64,000 bases of DNA from Panagrolaimus kolymaensis (GCA_028622995.1 JAJQJQ010000030.1:1116001-1180000); one strand, 5' to 3'; positions 14,001 through 25,466 are shown, numbered from the stretch's first letter. Numbers and translations are program-made. The notes: generated from the sequence alone by a model not told the origin.

Positions 14001-17000
14001 TCATATAATCTATTAAGAATTCCAACTATCGTTGATTTTCCTGAACCCGATTGTCCAACCAAAGCTATGGTTTGTCCGGCGTTGCAAGAAAATGAAAAAC
14101 TTTTAAGGACTTTAGTTTTAGGACGCGATGGATAACGAAATGAAACATTTTTAAATATTATTTTTCCTTGTAAATCATAAAGCTTTCTTCCTTGCTCAGA
14201 ATATGGATCAATTTTAGGAATTCTCAAAATGGTTTTATACACTGAAGCTGCAGCCACTCTCGCTGTGAGTAAAACCATTAAATGAGGTGAAGCGTTTCCA
14301 AGATGATAGGATCCAGACATAATAGCTAATAATACAACAAAAACTTCTCCAGGAGTTTTGACTATTCCAATGGAATGAAGGAATGTGCCATAAAGTAAAG
14401 CGGTGCCCATAAAAATAAAAACTAATGAAACTAATATTCCTGAAAGGGCGCCAGCGTACATTGCTTTACGAGTTCCTTGTCGAACACCTTGATCTAATTC
14501 TTTTTTATATCTTGCAACCTCAGTTTCTTGGGCATTAAAAGCTGCTACAGTTCGATAAGCGGTAATGGCCTCTTCAGCAATGCACCCAGCTCCACCATAA
14601 ATTTTCATTTCATCTCTTGAAGCTTGAGTAATTTTCTAAAACAAAAAACATTTTTTCTTTTTTAATGGAAAATTGCAAATTTCTTGAAAAGCTTACTCTT
14701 GAAGAAAATGCCATGGTAAAAGTAATAATGGGAGAGAAAATCAGAAGAGGAACAGTCATTTGCCAATTAGTAAAAAGTGCAACAATTATTCCTGCAATAT
14801 ATTGAACCATATTTCGAGTAAGGAGTCCAAGTTTATCTCCAATTCCTTCATAAATTCTTTCAATATTACTGAAAAAACAAAAGTTTGTAACCTGTTAATT
14901 TTTGCTTGGTCTTGAAAATTTAGTGAATGTTTAACTCAAAGATTGGACATCAAATGTATTAAAGGGAGTGTCTCAGCAAACGAGAAAACTCCTTACAGCG
15001 GGTGTTCCTAGCCCGAAAGTTTTTTTTCATTGTCTCAAAAGCTTACAAAGAGCTTCAGATTTTTTGTAGCTTTTTGTAGCACTTTGTTTTTTTTTCTCAA
15101 AATGCTACAAAAAGCTACAAAAATTCGTAGCACTTTGTAAGCTTTTGAGACAATGAAACTTTCGGGCTAGGAACACCCGCTGTAGAAAAGTTTTCTCGTT
15201 TGCTGAGACACTCCCTTTAATAAAAAAATTTTTTTTAAGAAATTTCGTTTTGATCTTCATAGGTTTAAAAAAAATTTCTTTTTAAACTTTAAAATTTTTT
15301 AATAATTTTCTTTCTTAATTTTCTGGACTTTTTTGAATCCCTTTTTTTATATCAAAAAGAATAAAATGCAAGAAAAATATTTTTTAAAGAAATTATTTCC
15401 TAAGCTTATTATCTTAAATGAATGTCAACAAGCTTTTTACTGATAAGCAGTTATTGACCCAAGTGTTTACATATATTTTAACAATATTTTTACGACCCTA
15501 ATTTTTTTAAATCGTTTGATAATAAAAATTTTAAAAACTCACTCGTTTAATTTAGTATTCAAAGCGCCAGAATGGTTTTTTTCAAACCAAGCAGGATTTT
15601 GTCTTAAAATCGAACGCAAATATGCATTTCGAATTCTACGGGTTATTCTCGTGCATGCAATATTGAAACATAAAAATTGGGCAAATGCCACAACAACCAA
15701 AAAGGTTCCAATTATTACAAACATAACGCATGCACGAGTACCATCATCAATAAATTGAGGGTCTTCTATTTCAATTAAAAGTAAAGTATTTGCAAGATTT
15801 CCAGAAATGATAGCAAAAAGAGGCTGACATATGCCACATAAAGCAGCGAGAATTAAGCCCATGATTACAAGAATCTGCAACAACAAAAAAATGGAGGGCG
15901 TCAATAAAGAAAAAAATGGACAATGATAAAAGCCTTACAGTATCTAATCGACTTCCATATTTGAACTAAAAAATAAATAATTTAAATTTTAAAAAGATAA
16001 AAGCTGTTAAAAATTTACCAAATCCCAAAATTTCACCGGTTGTTCAGCTAATTTAGCATCAACCAAATCCTTTCGACATAATAAAATATTTAAAATTTTT
16101 TCTAATCGACTTTTTTCAAATGTTTGTTTTTGGCCTTCGTCTTCTCCATCATCATCAGCTAATTTCTTTTTAAAACTATTACTCATTTCTTCGCTTCCAT
16201 CATCATCGATATCAAAAGTAATTCGACGTTTTTCTATGTTTGGAACATCGATGGCAACTTCATGAAATTCTTCTGGCCCTGGAGCTGTATCAAATTCAGA
16301 TTTAGTTGTTGGTATAAATTTTTCTGCAGATGGAGTATATTTTTCGAGTTTTTCACCTGGAGTTGGTGGAGTTACTTTTATTTTCATGGTTGTTGTGTCG
16401 GGATCTTCTTCATGTTGCTAAAAATATTTAAATATGTAAATTTTAAAGTAAATTTTTTTTGGAGGAAGTACTTACTCTTGGAGGTTTTTCTGGACTTGCT
16501 TGATCATTATTTGTCAAGGCAAGGCCAAGTTCATTTGGACGTGGAGTGGCTTCACGATGTTTACGCTAAAAGAATTTTTTTTTGTAAATTAACCTTTTTC
16601 CAAACTCAAAAATTTAAAAAGTAAGTTACTTTTAATTGTCGAAGACTGGTTCGTTTTCTTCCAACATTTTCAATTCCATCAATATCCGAATTGCTGCCAG
16701 AATATTCATCTGAATGTTGTGCATCTGGATGGGCTTCATTTTGAGTTGATGGTGATAAAACAGGGACATGATTTTCATTTTTAATTTCTTCACCATCTGA
16801 TTCAGTGGCTTCCTTTTTAATGACGTTTTCATGCTTATTTTCACTTTTATCATCATTGGAAGGTTTGAAAGCCTTCTCGTTGCTATCATCTAAATTTTGC
16901 GCATCGATTTCGGTTTCAAGGTTTTTGTTTTCGATTGGCTTAGTTTCATCATTTTCAACATCTTTATCTCCAGTTTCTTCCTGTTGTGTTTCATATTTAT

Positions 17001-17760
17001 CAATTTCTTTTTCTTCATCTATAGCTTTTTCTTTTTTAATAATTTCTTCAATGGCGTCTTCAGCTTCATAAGGTTTTTCTTCAATGCTATCAATTTTTAT
17101 TGAGTCATTTGTTGTTGTTGTTAAAATATCTTCAGCTTCTTTTGAAATTCCAATTTTATTTGGTAAATCAACAACAACAACTTCAGCGGAATCTTTTTCA
17201 TTTTTAATTTGAGATTTACTTTGATTATCGGCGGTAACAATATTTTCATCCGTTTTGCTTGTTGGTGCTGGAAAATATTCATCCGAACTGTCATCGCCAG
17301 AGGTGGTTGAAAGATTATCAGTTTGCAATGGGACATTTTTAGAAATGTCGTCTTTAGGATTATTTTCGGAGGCTTGAACTTTTTCTAAAACACCTTCATT
17401 TCGATTTCGGGTATCTCCTGCTTTTAATGCAATTTCATCAGCACCAATATTCGATTCTAGTGGTGAAGAAAAAACAATAGAAATTTTTCTACCTTCAACA
17501 TTTTTAACAACCGAAAGTTTTCTTTCTACAACAGCCTTGGAATTTTCATTTTCATCATCCGCTGGTTGTTCATCCACAGAATGGCTAATATCTTCCCAAT
17601 CTTCCGAATTATTACTACTATCACCAGCTTCACTATTATTTTTTTGATCATCTCTTCGATTAATTTGATTTTCAGGAACAACTAAATTTTGTTGTTCAAA
17701 ATCGTTAGATTCTTTTCCATTTTTCTTTAAATCATCGCGGCGGCTTTCTTTTTTATCCAT
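11072..17760 (-). CDS. pgp: P-glycoprotein, full ABCB transporter with 540-aa acidic N-terminal extension
   Basis: ATP-driven multidrug efflux pump of the plasma membrane. Fourteen exons join in phase: 17760-16630, 16565-16476, 16417-16019, 15965-15939 (27-bp microexon), 15874-15543, 14868-14697, 14635-13256, 13168-12908, 12856-12494, 12440-12199, 12146-11993, 11939-11745, 11692-11339, 11275-11072. Together they give about 1767 aa. The fold is TMD1-NBD1-TMD2-NBD2. NBD1 has Walker [10 protein letters not shown], signature [13 protein letters not shown] and Walker [16 protein letters not shown]2 has GPSGSGKST and the same signature and Walker B. The standard ABCB start ([14 protein letters not shown]) appears only after about residue 535. 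The first three exons encode a Glu/Asp/Lys/Ser-rich, apparently disordered region absent from typical P-glycoproteins of about 1280 aa. All N-terminal exon joins are phase 0. A two-gene alternative cannot be excluded without RNA. Confidence 0.9.
14957..15222. mobile_element. 266-bp palindromic MITE in a P-glycoprotein intron
   Basis: The left arm starts TATTAAAGGGAGTGTCTCAG and the right arm ends with its complement (CTCCCTTTAATA). The arms pair over most of the element (CGGGCTAGGAACACCCGC versus its complement) with a short AT-rich centre. TA is found at both outer ends, consistent with a TA target. It lies within the 14869-15542 intron, far from both splice sites, so it should be harmless. 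Confidence 0.75.
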
Positions 17761-19445
17761 TTTTTTATTTTATTTTTAAAAGCGGCTATCGGCGGCTGCG
17801 GCTTTCACAAAAAATAAATAAATCGATCAATTTTTTCGATTAAAAAATATATAAAAATATTTTAGTTTAAAATAAAAATCAAATCAAATCGAATAATAAT
17901 AATTCATAAATACTATTATTATTATTTCACTTTCGAAGAATAAATATAAAAAAATTCTTTCTTTTTGTACTAAATTTTTTTTTTGTGTCGTCTGATACCC
18001 TTTTTTTGGAACCTCTTTTTTGTGTCGCTTTGATGCTTATGGAAACCTTTGATTATGTTAAACAAAAAAAATTATGCAAATTAGCTTTCTTTCTTTTTTT
18101 CATTTTATTTTTTTATTTGTTATTTTTTATTGCTTTTTTGTGTCCAAAATATTTGGCAATCGAAACATTGTTTTTTTTATGAAATATTTTTTTTTGGAGA
18201 AGGAAGAATAAAAAATGGTGTTAACATGGGGACGTTGTGATTGATTTAATTTGTGGTTTGAATTTTTAGTTTAGTTTGAAAAAAATTGCTTAAAGTCAAT
18301 GTGATGAGGGTAATGTTACAAAAATCATGAATAGTAAAAAATGAAACACAATTTTCACACGTTTATTATGGTTTATGTTTAAAAAAATAAATAAAAATGC
18401 ATAGTTTTGATATGGGAAGTTTGGCTATATATGTCTGAATGTAAATATGAAGCAGCGAGATGCTGCAGCCTAAAAATGATTTCACTCTTCCTAGTTTTTG
18501 TCTTGCCTTTTATACGTTACTAACTTTACTTCGTCTGTGTTTATGTTTGTGTGTATGTAATAAAGCTGGTTATTAAAAGTAGTAGGAGTTCCCCTACATC
18601 AAGTTTCAAGCACCAAAATAAAAAGTTTATACTTGAATCGAATGAAGCAAAATTTATAAAATGGAATTTGAAATTATTAATGTTTCAGCAGAAAAAAAGT
18701 GTATCGTTTTTTTTAAATAATTTAAAGCAAATTTTCGCAACAATCTTTCAACTTTGAAACAAAAAAACAAATTTTCTCATAAACTATAAAACATAATTTT
18801 TTTATTTTAATAATTACCACTTATTTTAAGATGTTTTTCATTTTTCATACAGACTATAAATTAGTAAAGAAGTAGTAAGGTTCCCACACAAAAATAATAA
18901 AAGTTCAAATTTACGCTCCAGAAATAGGACATTAATAGCAGTTCTAAAATTTATCTGCCTCCTTTTTCTAAAATAAGAAAAAAACATTGAAATTTTTATT
19001 TTTGTTTTGAATTATTTTTTTTCACCTGCTTCCTTTAATATTAAAAGCTTCCAGATTAAAACACATTAAAAAAAAGAAAAGAAATCATTTTTCTCGATCT
19101 TTCAAAGACATGGTTTTTTGAGTTTCTGTCTCTCGCATTTTTGGCTTCTTGAAGTTCGAAGATCCAACAAAAATTTAAAGGCAGTAATTTTTTTGACGTC
19201 ATTTTTTCTGTGTATTTTGATGCAACAAAAAAATAAAGTTAAATTGTATTTATAATAATTTGTAAGCCTCTCTTTAGTTTCAACTTAGCTATTAATTCTA
19301 ATCTTTTAAAAAATAACTTTAATGCTGCGGCTTAGGGTCACTGACCATAAATTTTTTTTATTTACAATGTTATTTTCATATATTTTTTTTACAACTTTTT
19401 CGTTTTTTAATTTTTTCAAATTTTTCCAGAAACAAAGAATTCCAT
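17761..19445. other. Intergenic, no gene seen
   Basis: AT-rich DNA between the divergent P-glycoprotein and chemoreceptor genes, so it must hold both promoters. I see only A/T homopolymers and short unsupported open frames. A T-rich acceptor (TTTTTCCAG, ending about 19429) sits about 16 bases before the chemoreceptor ATG and is a likely trans-splice site. Confidence 0.4.
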
Positions 19446-21256
19446 ATGAGTTCAGGAGGAGGAGTTGCTGATTTTGATACTTTACCAATTGTGAATGGTG
19501 CTCGTCTTGGATTAGGCATACTTTCAACAATAGGAAATTTATTTATTTTATATTTATTTATTCATTCATTTCGTTTGCGCCAATATGCATGCACCATTTT
19601 AATTGGTTTATTATGTTTTAGTGATCTTTTAGTTGGTATGTCTTTCAATCAATGAAACAACAGAGTCTTCTTGTTGTTGTCTTGAAAATTAAAAAATAAT
19701 TACCTATTGTCTCTCCTCCCCAAGAGATTTTTTAATATTATTTTTTTAATGGTTCCGGCACAATTGTGACATTCGAAAAGAATTCCAAATTTGCTATAAA
19801 AAAATAATTTATCGAATTTTTAATTTTCCAGGTATCGGTCTTCTTATTCGAGCAACATATTCCATTGTTGCGGAAGCGCCATTTTATAAAAAATCTACCT
19901 GTTACACAGTAAATAGCTTAATAGGAATTGGAAAAACTTCGAGTGAAATTGTAATTCTTGCAATTGCCATCGATCGATTCAATGCTGTTTATCAACCATT
20001 AAAATATTCAAAAAATGAAAAAAATTATTTTATTATTTTTGTAACAATAATTATTTCAATTTTTATGAGTTTTGGCTTAACTGCTGCTAAACAATTTGGA
20101 GTGGATGATACTCAACTTATTACTGTATGCACTGCAGCAGCTTCAACTGGGCCATATTCCTTCCTGGTTTCAACGATTTACACTGGAGTTTTTTTAATTT
20201 TACTTTATTGTGAGTAACTTTTTTTTGAGAAACTTTGTTTTTTGATTTAAAAATTATTTTTTCAGCTGTTTATTCTTTGTCTTTTAATTTTATTAAAAAA
20301 AATTCAAATTCCAACGACGGGAATTCAAACAAAATTTAAAATTCAAAAACGTATTTTTATTTCTGTTTCCTTAATTATTTTGAGTTATAGTATATTTTAT
20401 GGCTTGCCCTTTATCGCGAGCTTGGCTACAACCGTAAGTGTTGAAGATAATTTTATTTTAATCAAAAAAAATATTCGTGGATTTATAAATTGGAAAATCA
20501 AAGAAATTTGTTATTTCAAGTTATTTAGAAGCAAAATTTATCAGAAATTTCATAGAGTTTTTTGTTTACCAAAAACAAACTTTCCTTGAACCTTGTTAAA
20601 AATTTCTAAATTTCAATTTAGTTTTAAAAATATGTTTGTATCCTTGTTCAAACAACAAAAAAACTTCGAAACATAATGACTATTTTTCGAAAATGCGTGG
20701 CAGATATGACTGTCGACTTCTTTAAATTATAATTGTACGTTGATGCGTTGATGTTGTTTTGCTGCGCCTTTTACGTTACCTTTAATAAGCAGTCATAAAA
20801 AAAGATATATAATAAGGACACCTTGCATTTAGATCAAACTAAACTTTTTTGTGGAGGCGTTTATTAAAAAATTAGACCCATTTTATCATTTTGCTTTTTT
20901 TTCATAGAAATCTCGATTGTTTTCTTTTGATTAAAATTGCAATTTAAAAAAAATCTAAAAAAACTTTAATAACTTTATTTTTTTAGATTTTCAAATTTCC
21001 TCCTTCTATAAAAGCATATATCACATTATTTTCTGGTCTCAGTGCCGGCTTAAATTCCACAATCGATGTTATAATTTATTTAACTAAAAATGATGAAATT
21101 AAAAAAGCTTCCATTCATTTTCTTTCTAAATGGTTTCCAAATTTTCGAAAGAATCTTCACCACCTCCACCAAGGAGGAGGAGGTGTGGCAAGTATTGGAT
21201 CATCCGTTGCAGCAAATATTAAAAATAGTTATAACACCAGCGTTTTGATTACTTAA
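19446..21256 (+). CDS. srsx-like seven-transmembrane chemoreceptor GPCR, one-base frame slip
   Basis: Nematode rhodopsin-like chemoreceptor, presumably in sensory-neuron membranes. Exons: 19446-19635, 19832-20209, 20266-20433 and 20987-21256, about 334 aa. TM1 is GILSTIGNLFILYLFI, TM2 LIGLLCFSDLLVGIGLL, and the end of TM3 carries AIAIDRF in place of DRY. TM6 and TM7 follow (LIILSYSIFYGLPF; LNSTIDVIIYL). The summed exon length is one base over a multiple of three. Exon 2 ends in phase 1, giving SVYSLSFNFIKK from exon 3, but the rest of exon 3 is open only in the next frame. The slip falls near the A8 run at about 20294-20301. This is either a homopolymer sequencing error or a real frameshift. 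Family assignment within the srsx/rhodopsin-like group is by overall look. Confidence 0.7.
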
Positions 21257-21876
21257 CATAAAAAATAATAATAATGAAATAAAATATTTGTTTTATTATT
21301 TACGTGCGTCACATGTTAGCTTTGTAAATAAATAAATAAATATTAAAATATTTCATGGGAGTTTTTTTTTATTAAACAATGGTTTTTTTTTGAATTACAA
21401 AAGAAGCATCAAAATTCAGCAATGAAAAAAAAGACCCGGAAAAGGTGTGATCAAATTTTATTGAGGGTGGATGGTTTTTGCTTTTTATTGTAAATAGCAA
21501 AGCCAAACCCTTTTATCATAAAAAAGATAGGTGGAAATAAATATGGAAAGAAAAATGGTAATACAAAAGCAAAAGCATTCAAAAGAAACGAGCATTATTT
21601 AGTTTTTAGTTTTTGTTGAATCAAGTATTTTCGAAATCTTTAGTTCATAAATAAAAGTATTTAATTTTTTAGAAGTTTTATTTTTTGGTTTAAAAAATGC
21701 GTGTAAAAATATTTTTTTTTGTCAAAAATTTCATAGAAAAAAGCTTTTCTTTTTTTAAACTATTTTTTTACGCGGTTTTAAATTTTTCTTTTATTTGCTA
21801 TTTTTTAAAACAACTTTTTTATGAATTTTGTTTTATCTTATAATTTTCTAGACTTTATCCACAAAAAATAAAAATT
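21257..21876. other. Intergenic, no gene seen
   Basis: AT-rich spacer with AATAAA-type polyadenylation signals for the chemoreceptor near 21275-21340. A likely trans-splice acceptor (TTTTCTAG, about 21844-21851) lies upstream of the next ATG. Confidence 0.35.
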
Positions 21877-22353
21877 ATGCGGTTCTTAATTTTATTATTT
21901 TTAATTTCAATAATTATTCCATTATTTGAATGTTATCGATTTGTTCGAGATGCCCAACAACAACAAAAACAACCATATCGATATCGGTATCGAGTTGCTC
22001 GGGACACGGATGATTTAAATAATGAAAAAAATGATCAAATTTCTCAATCATTCGAAGAAGGAAGCGATGAAAATAAAAGTTATCGATTTGAACGAAGTTC
22101 AGGAGGTAAATCTCCATATCGAATTGCGGCATATCGATATCGAATTCAACGAAGTGCAGAGAATCAAAATCATCCAACTCCACCAGAAATTATTATTAAA
22201 GGTTCCAATTCTGCAGCGGCTCCAAATTCTAGAAAGAATGATAATTATCGTTATCGAATTATTAATGCTATTATTGCTGGCCCACAAAAATCCGCCGCCG
22301 CCGCAGCCAATGGAAAAGCAAATTGCACAAATGGTGAAAGAAAAGTCTGTTAA
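21877..22353 (+). CDS. Secreted Tyr/Arg-repeat protein, possible peptide precursor
   Basis: Single-exon ORF of 158 aa. Residues 1-19 form a signal peptide (FLILLFLISIIIPLFEC). The mature part repeats short Tyr-Arg motifs: YRFVRD, YRYRYRVARD, YRFERS, YRIAAYRYRIQRS and YRYRII. They are separated by Asn/Glu/Asp-rich linkers and an Ala-rich stretch near the C-terminus, with two Cys at the end. I do not recognise a family. The repeated RYR-hydrophobic-R pattern ending in RD or RS could release basic peptides (neuropeptide-like or antimicrobial), but canonical Lys-Arg sites are lacking. A TTTTCTAG acceptor about 25 bases upstream supports this start. Confidence 0.65.
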   Translation: MRFLILLFLISIIIPLFECYRFVRDAQQQQKQPYRYRYRVARDTDDLNNEKNDQISQSFEEGSDENKSYRFERSSGGKSPYRIAAYRYRIQRSAENQNHPTPPEIIIKGSNSAAAPNSRKNDNYRYRIINAIIAGPQKSAAAAANGKANCTNGERKVC

Positions 22354-22522
22354 TTAATTAAAAAAATATTCAAGTTTTATTTTAACTTCAGTATTTTTTG
22401 TGTTTTTTAAGCGCTCATATATTTTTCTTATGTTTGAAACAAAAATTAATTATTTGTGAATTTTCTTATCTTATATTTAATTTTCCTCAATTAATCTCTT
22501 AATAAATTTTTTTTTTATTATA

Positions 22523-22692
22523 TAAGACGCCGATATTTAAAAAAATTTTGTGCAGCACAAAATTACTCACTTTTTTGAAAAAGTGTCTCTTTTGCCAAAA
22601 AAATCAATTGAAAAAAATGGCAAAAGAGACACTTTTTCAAAAAAGTGAGGAATTTTGTGCTGCACAAAATTTTTTTAAATATCGGCGTCTTA
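22523..22692. mobile_element. 170-bp palindromic MITE, copy A
   Basis: The ends are TAAGACGCCGATATTTAAAA and its complement, flanked by TA on both sides (22521-22522 and 22693-22694). The two arms of about 77 bp pair with only one mismatch that I can see. The centre is AATCAATTGA-like. A second 170-bp copy lies at 47210-47379 in inverted orientation. Intergenic here. Confidence 0.85.
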
Positions 22693-22862
22693 TATTTAAA
22701 GACTCAAATCCAATTAAATTAAATATACAGCTCAAATAGAAGAAAATTATATGGGCGCTGATACTAAAAAATAAAACAAAGAAAACATAGAAAAACAGTG
22801 CAAAGAAAAAATGAAAATTAAAATTAAAGAAAAATGGTAAAATGAAAAAAATGGTTTTTTAG

Positions 22863-23641
22863 AATCAATTAAATTGCATTCAATCATTATTTAATAAGAA
22901 AAGCATTGGATTAATAAATAATAAATTACCTAATTTTACTTTGGTTTTTGATAATTTTTATACTGAAACCCATAAAGCAACCAAACAGTAAGTTAAAACT
23001 TCTTGTCAAAGAAATCTACAGTAGCAAAAAAATTTGAAATCGGAGATTCAACAGAATATTCGACTTGATTTTTTTTTTATTTGCTCGAAAAATATTTTTG
23101 ATTTCAGAGAATATAACGACTTTGCTGAATGCATTGACAAAGCCAGCGTTTCCGAATATTGTTTTTATATCTCCAATTTTGCTAACATTTCTCATTACAA
23201 AGATGATGCCCAAGATTATACAGAATTTTTTAATACCATCTCCTATTTTTATAAAGATAATCGTTCGGAAAGTGGATTAAATTGTGTGACAAAGGATAAA
23301 ATATTTTGTAGTATGGAAAATGGAACATATAATTGCTCGTAAGTTATTTTCAGCGTTATGAGACACTGAAATTTAAATATTTGATCGCTATTTTTTTCAG
23401 AAACTTCCAAGAATTCATTAATTGTTTCATGCTACTTTATGATGATCGAAATTGTCCCACGGATTTTAGGGAAGATTTTTGTCATTTAATTTCAACGGAT
23501 TTAAAAAAATTTGAAATTATTAATTCACAATGTTTTGATCAAATTGATGATAAATGTGATGCTACTACGAATATTAAATTTTCATTTTCACTAATTGCTT
23601 TTACAATTTTTTTATTGAAACTTTCAATAAATTTTTGTTAA
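22863..23641 (+). CDS. Cys-rich secreted/surface protein, T20D4.11-like, 5' exon not found
   Basis: Three exons join in phase (22863-22987, 23108-23338, 23401-23641), giving 198 aa from the first acceptor (GGTTTTTTAG). The protein has about eleven cysteines spaced as in the nematode T20D4.11-like (DUF19) families: FAECIDK, SEYCFYIS, NCSNFQEFINC, DDRNCPTDF, DFCHLIS, NSQCFDQIDDKC. It ends in a hydrophobic tail (SFSLIAFTIFLLKLSINFC) that suggests a GPI signal or a membrane anchor. No ATG or signal peptide was found in the first exon or in the roughly 160 bp back to the MITE, so the gene is either missing its start or has a distant first exon. The family call is by cysteine pattern only. Confidence 0.55.
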
Positions 23642-24272
23642 TTGTGAATTATTTTTTTTCCATAACATTAAAAAAATTAATAACACAGTCGTCGACTTTA
23701 AGTGAATTTTAACTTTACAAATAAAAGCAATCCTAAATTTCGAAGAATAAAAAATAATAAACTTTCTTTTTGCAAAATTTATTTTAAAAAAAGCAGCGAA
23801 GGTAAAACTTTTACCGTAAAAGGTTTTCAAAATAGTTGCTTGCTTCTTTGGGAATGAATGTTTCCGTTATTTGTTGTTGTTATTGCTTTTAGCGCTCAAA
23901 ATATACACAAGAAGTTTTAGTTATCAAAAATACATTTATTTAAGAAAATTAATCAACAACAGCTAGCAAAGAAGAAGATGAGTTGCAAATAACTAATTTT
24001 ATATAAATAAAAAGCTTACAACGGAAGTTATTTGGTATGGTTATTTTTGCCATTGTAAATGGATCAGAAACACGAAAACCATACATGACTCAATAAATAA
24101 ATTTGTTAATACAGCAAACTAACTCCTGTCTATTATAATCCCACATTTTATATGCCCTGCTTTGAAATTTCCATTGTTCACCAAAACAACTTTGTTGGAA
24201 GTTAGGAGTTCACACGATTTCACAAAATTTGCATACATTTTTAATGCAAAATTTTCAAACCCTTCAAAATCG
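23642..24272. other. Intergenic, no gene seen
   Basis: AT-rich spacer holding the 3' end of the Cys-rich gene and the upstream region of the sperm-protein gene. No further gene was found. Confidence 0.3.
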
Positions 24273-24280
24273 TATAAAAG
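24273..24280 (+). promoter_or_regulatory. TATA box of the major sperm protein gene
   Basis: TATAAAAG about 100 bases before the MSP ATG, in the normal position for a transcription start near 24305. Strong germline-expressed MSP genes have compact core promoters of this kind. Confidence 0.6.
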
Positions 24281-24376
24281 GAAATGCATGACATGAAAAG
24301 TCGTCAGTTAAAGTCTTCGCTTCGTTGACTTATTACATCGTGCTTTTGCTCTTGCTTTCTCTATCTCATCTTCAAC

Positions 24377-24814
24377 ATGGCTTCCGTTCCTCCTGGTGAT
24401 ATTGCTACTCAACCTTCCAACAAGATCGTCTTCAATGCTCCATATGATGATAAGCATACTTATCACATCAAGGTTGGTTTATTTTTTTTAAAACTTTTTC
24501 TATTTTTTATTCATCGCTTTTTTTTTTAGATTATCAATGCTGGTGGTCGTCGTATTGGATGGGCAATCAAAACAACCAATATGAAGCGTCTTGGTGTTGA
24601 TCCTCCCTGTGGAGTTCTTGATCCTAAAGAAGCTGTACTTATGGCTGTCTCCTGCGACTCCTTCGATATGGCTGCTGAAGACACCAATAATGATCGTATC
24701 ACCATTGAATGGACCAATACTCCTGATGGCGCTGCAAAGCAATTCCGACGTGAATGGTTCCAAGGTGATGGAATGGTTCGACGCAAGAATCTCCCAATCG
24801 AATATAATCCTTAA
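24377..24814 (+). CDS. msp: Major sperm protein (MSP)
   Basis: Nematode-specific cytoskeletal protein of amoeboid sperm. It polymerises to drive crawling and also signals to oocytes. Two exons (24377-24472 and 24530-24814) give 126 aa, the usual MSP length. The immunoglobulin-like MSP fold is fully present: [20 protein letters not shown], then [40 protein letters not shown] and the near-invariant end [20 protein letters not shown]. Conservation with known MSPs is very high, so identification is secure. Its codons are less AT-biased than those of neighbouring genes, in keeping with strong expression. Only one copy lies in the window. AATAAA is at 24861-24866. Confidence 0.97.
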
Positions 24815-25466
24815 AATTATTTTTTGTGTTTGTATTTGTATTTGTAATAATAATATGTTTAATAAATAATATTTAAAATTTATTTTTGTGTCTGGATTTG
24901 GATTTTGGGAATTTTATTTTTGGTAAATTGGCTCATCGAGACTTGGAGAAATAGCAACAACAAAAAAATCAAACATCAAGGCTACAAAAAAACTTTTTTG
25001 CTGATCTTATGTTTTGTTGAGGAAAATACAAAAATAAATTTCCTTATAAACTGTTTATTATTATTATGATTGTCAAAAATAAAAAATAAAAACAACCACA
25101 GCCAAAACTGTATAGTTGATGTTTTTCCTTTTTTGCACTTTTTTTTGCAAACACGATTCTTATTGACCCATATTAACCTCATCAACACTACCAACTTATT
25201 TCATTAACAAACTAATAAATACTTAAACTAACTGATAAAGGTATTATTATTGACATTGAAAAAAATATTCAAAAAAATAAAAATAAACATGCTTAAATTA
25301 AAGATGGTAAGCATCTTCCCTCAAAAAAAAGTAAAAATAAACTTGATGTCTATGACTATATGACGTGTGTGGGTGAAGAAAAACAACTTCCTTCTTATCA
25401 GCTGCAAATAGCCTTGGCTTGTTGTTGACTAAAGAAAGATAAGCTTCAAAGGTGAAAAAGTTTTGG
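24815..25466. other. Intergenic, no gene seen
   Basis: Contains the MSP polyadenylation signal and an AT-rich spacer. The open frames present are low-complexity. Confidence 0.3.

Noticed and set aside
16805..17103. Plus-strand Phe/Ser-rich frames opposite the P-glycoprotein extension
   Set aside because: Antisense of GAA/GAT-rich coding sequence. The minus strand has intact, phase-consistent exons.
22020..22357. Second 111-codon plus-strand frame over the YRYR gene
   Set aside because: Shadow frame; the frame with signal peptide and repeated motifs is the real one.
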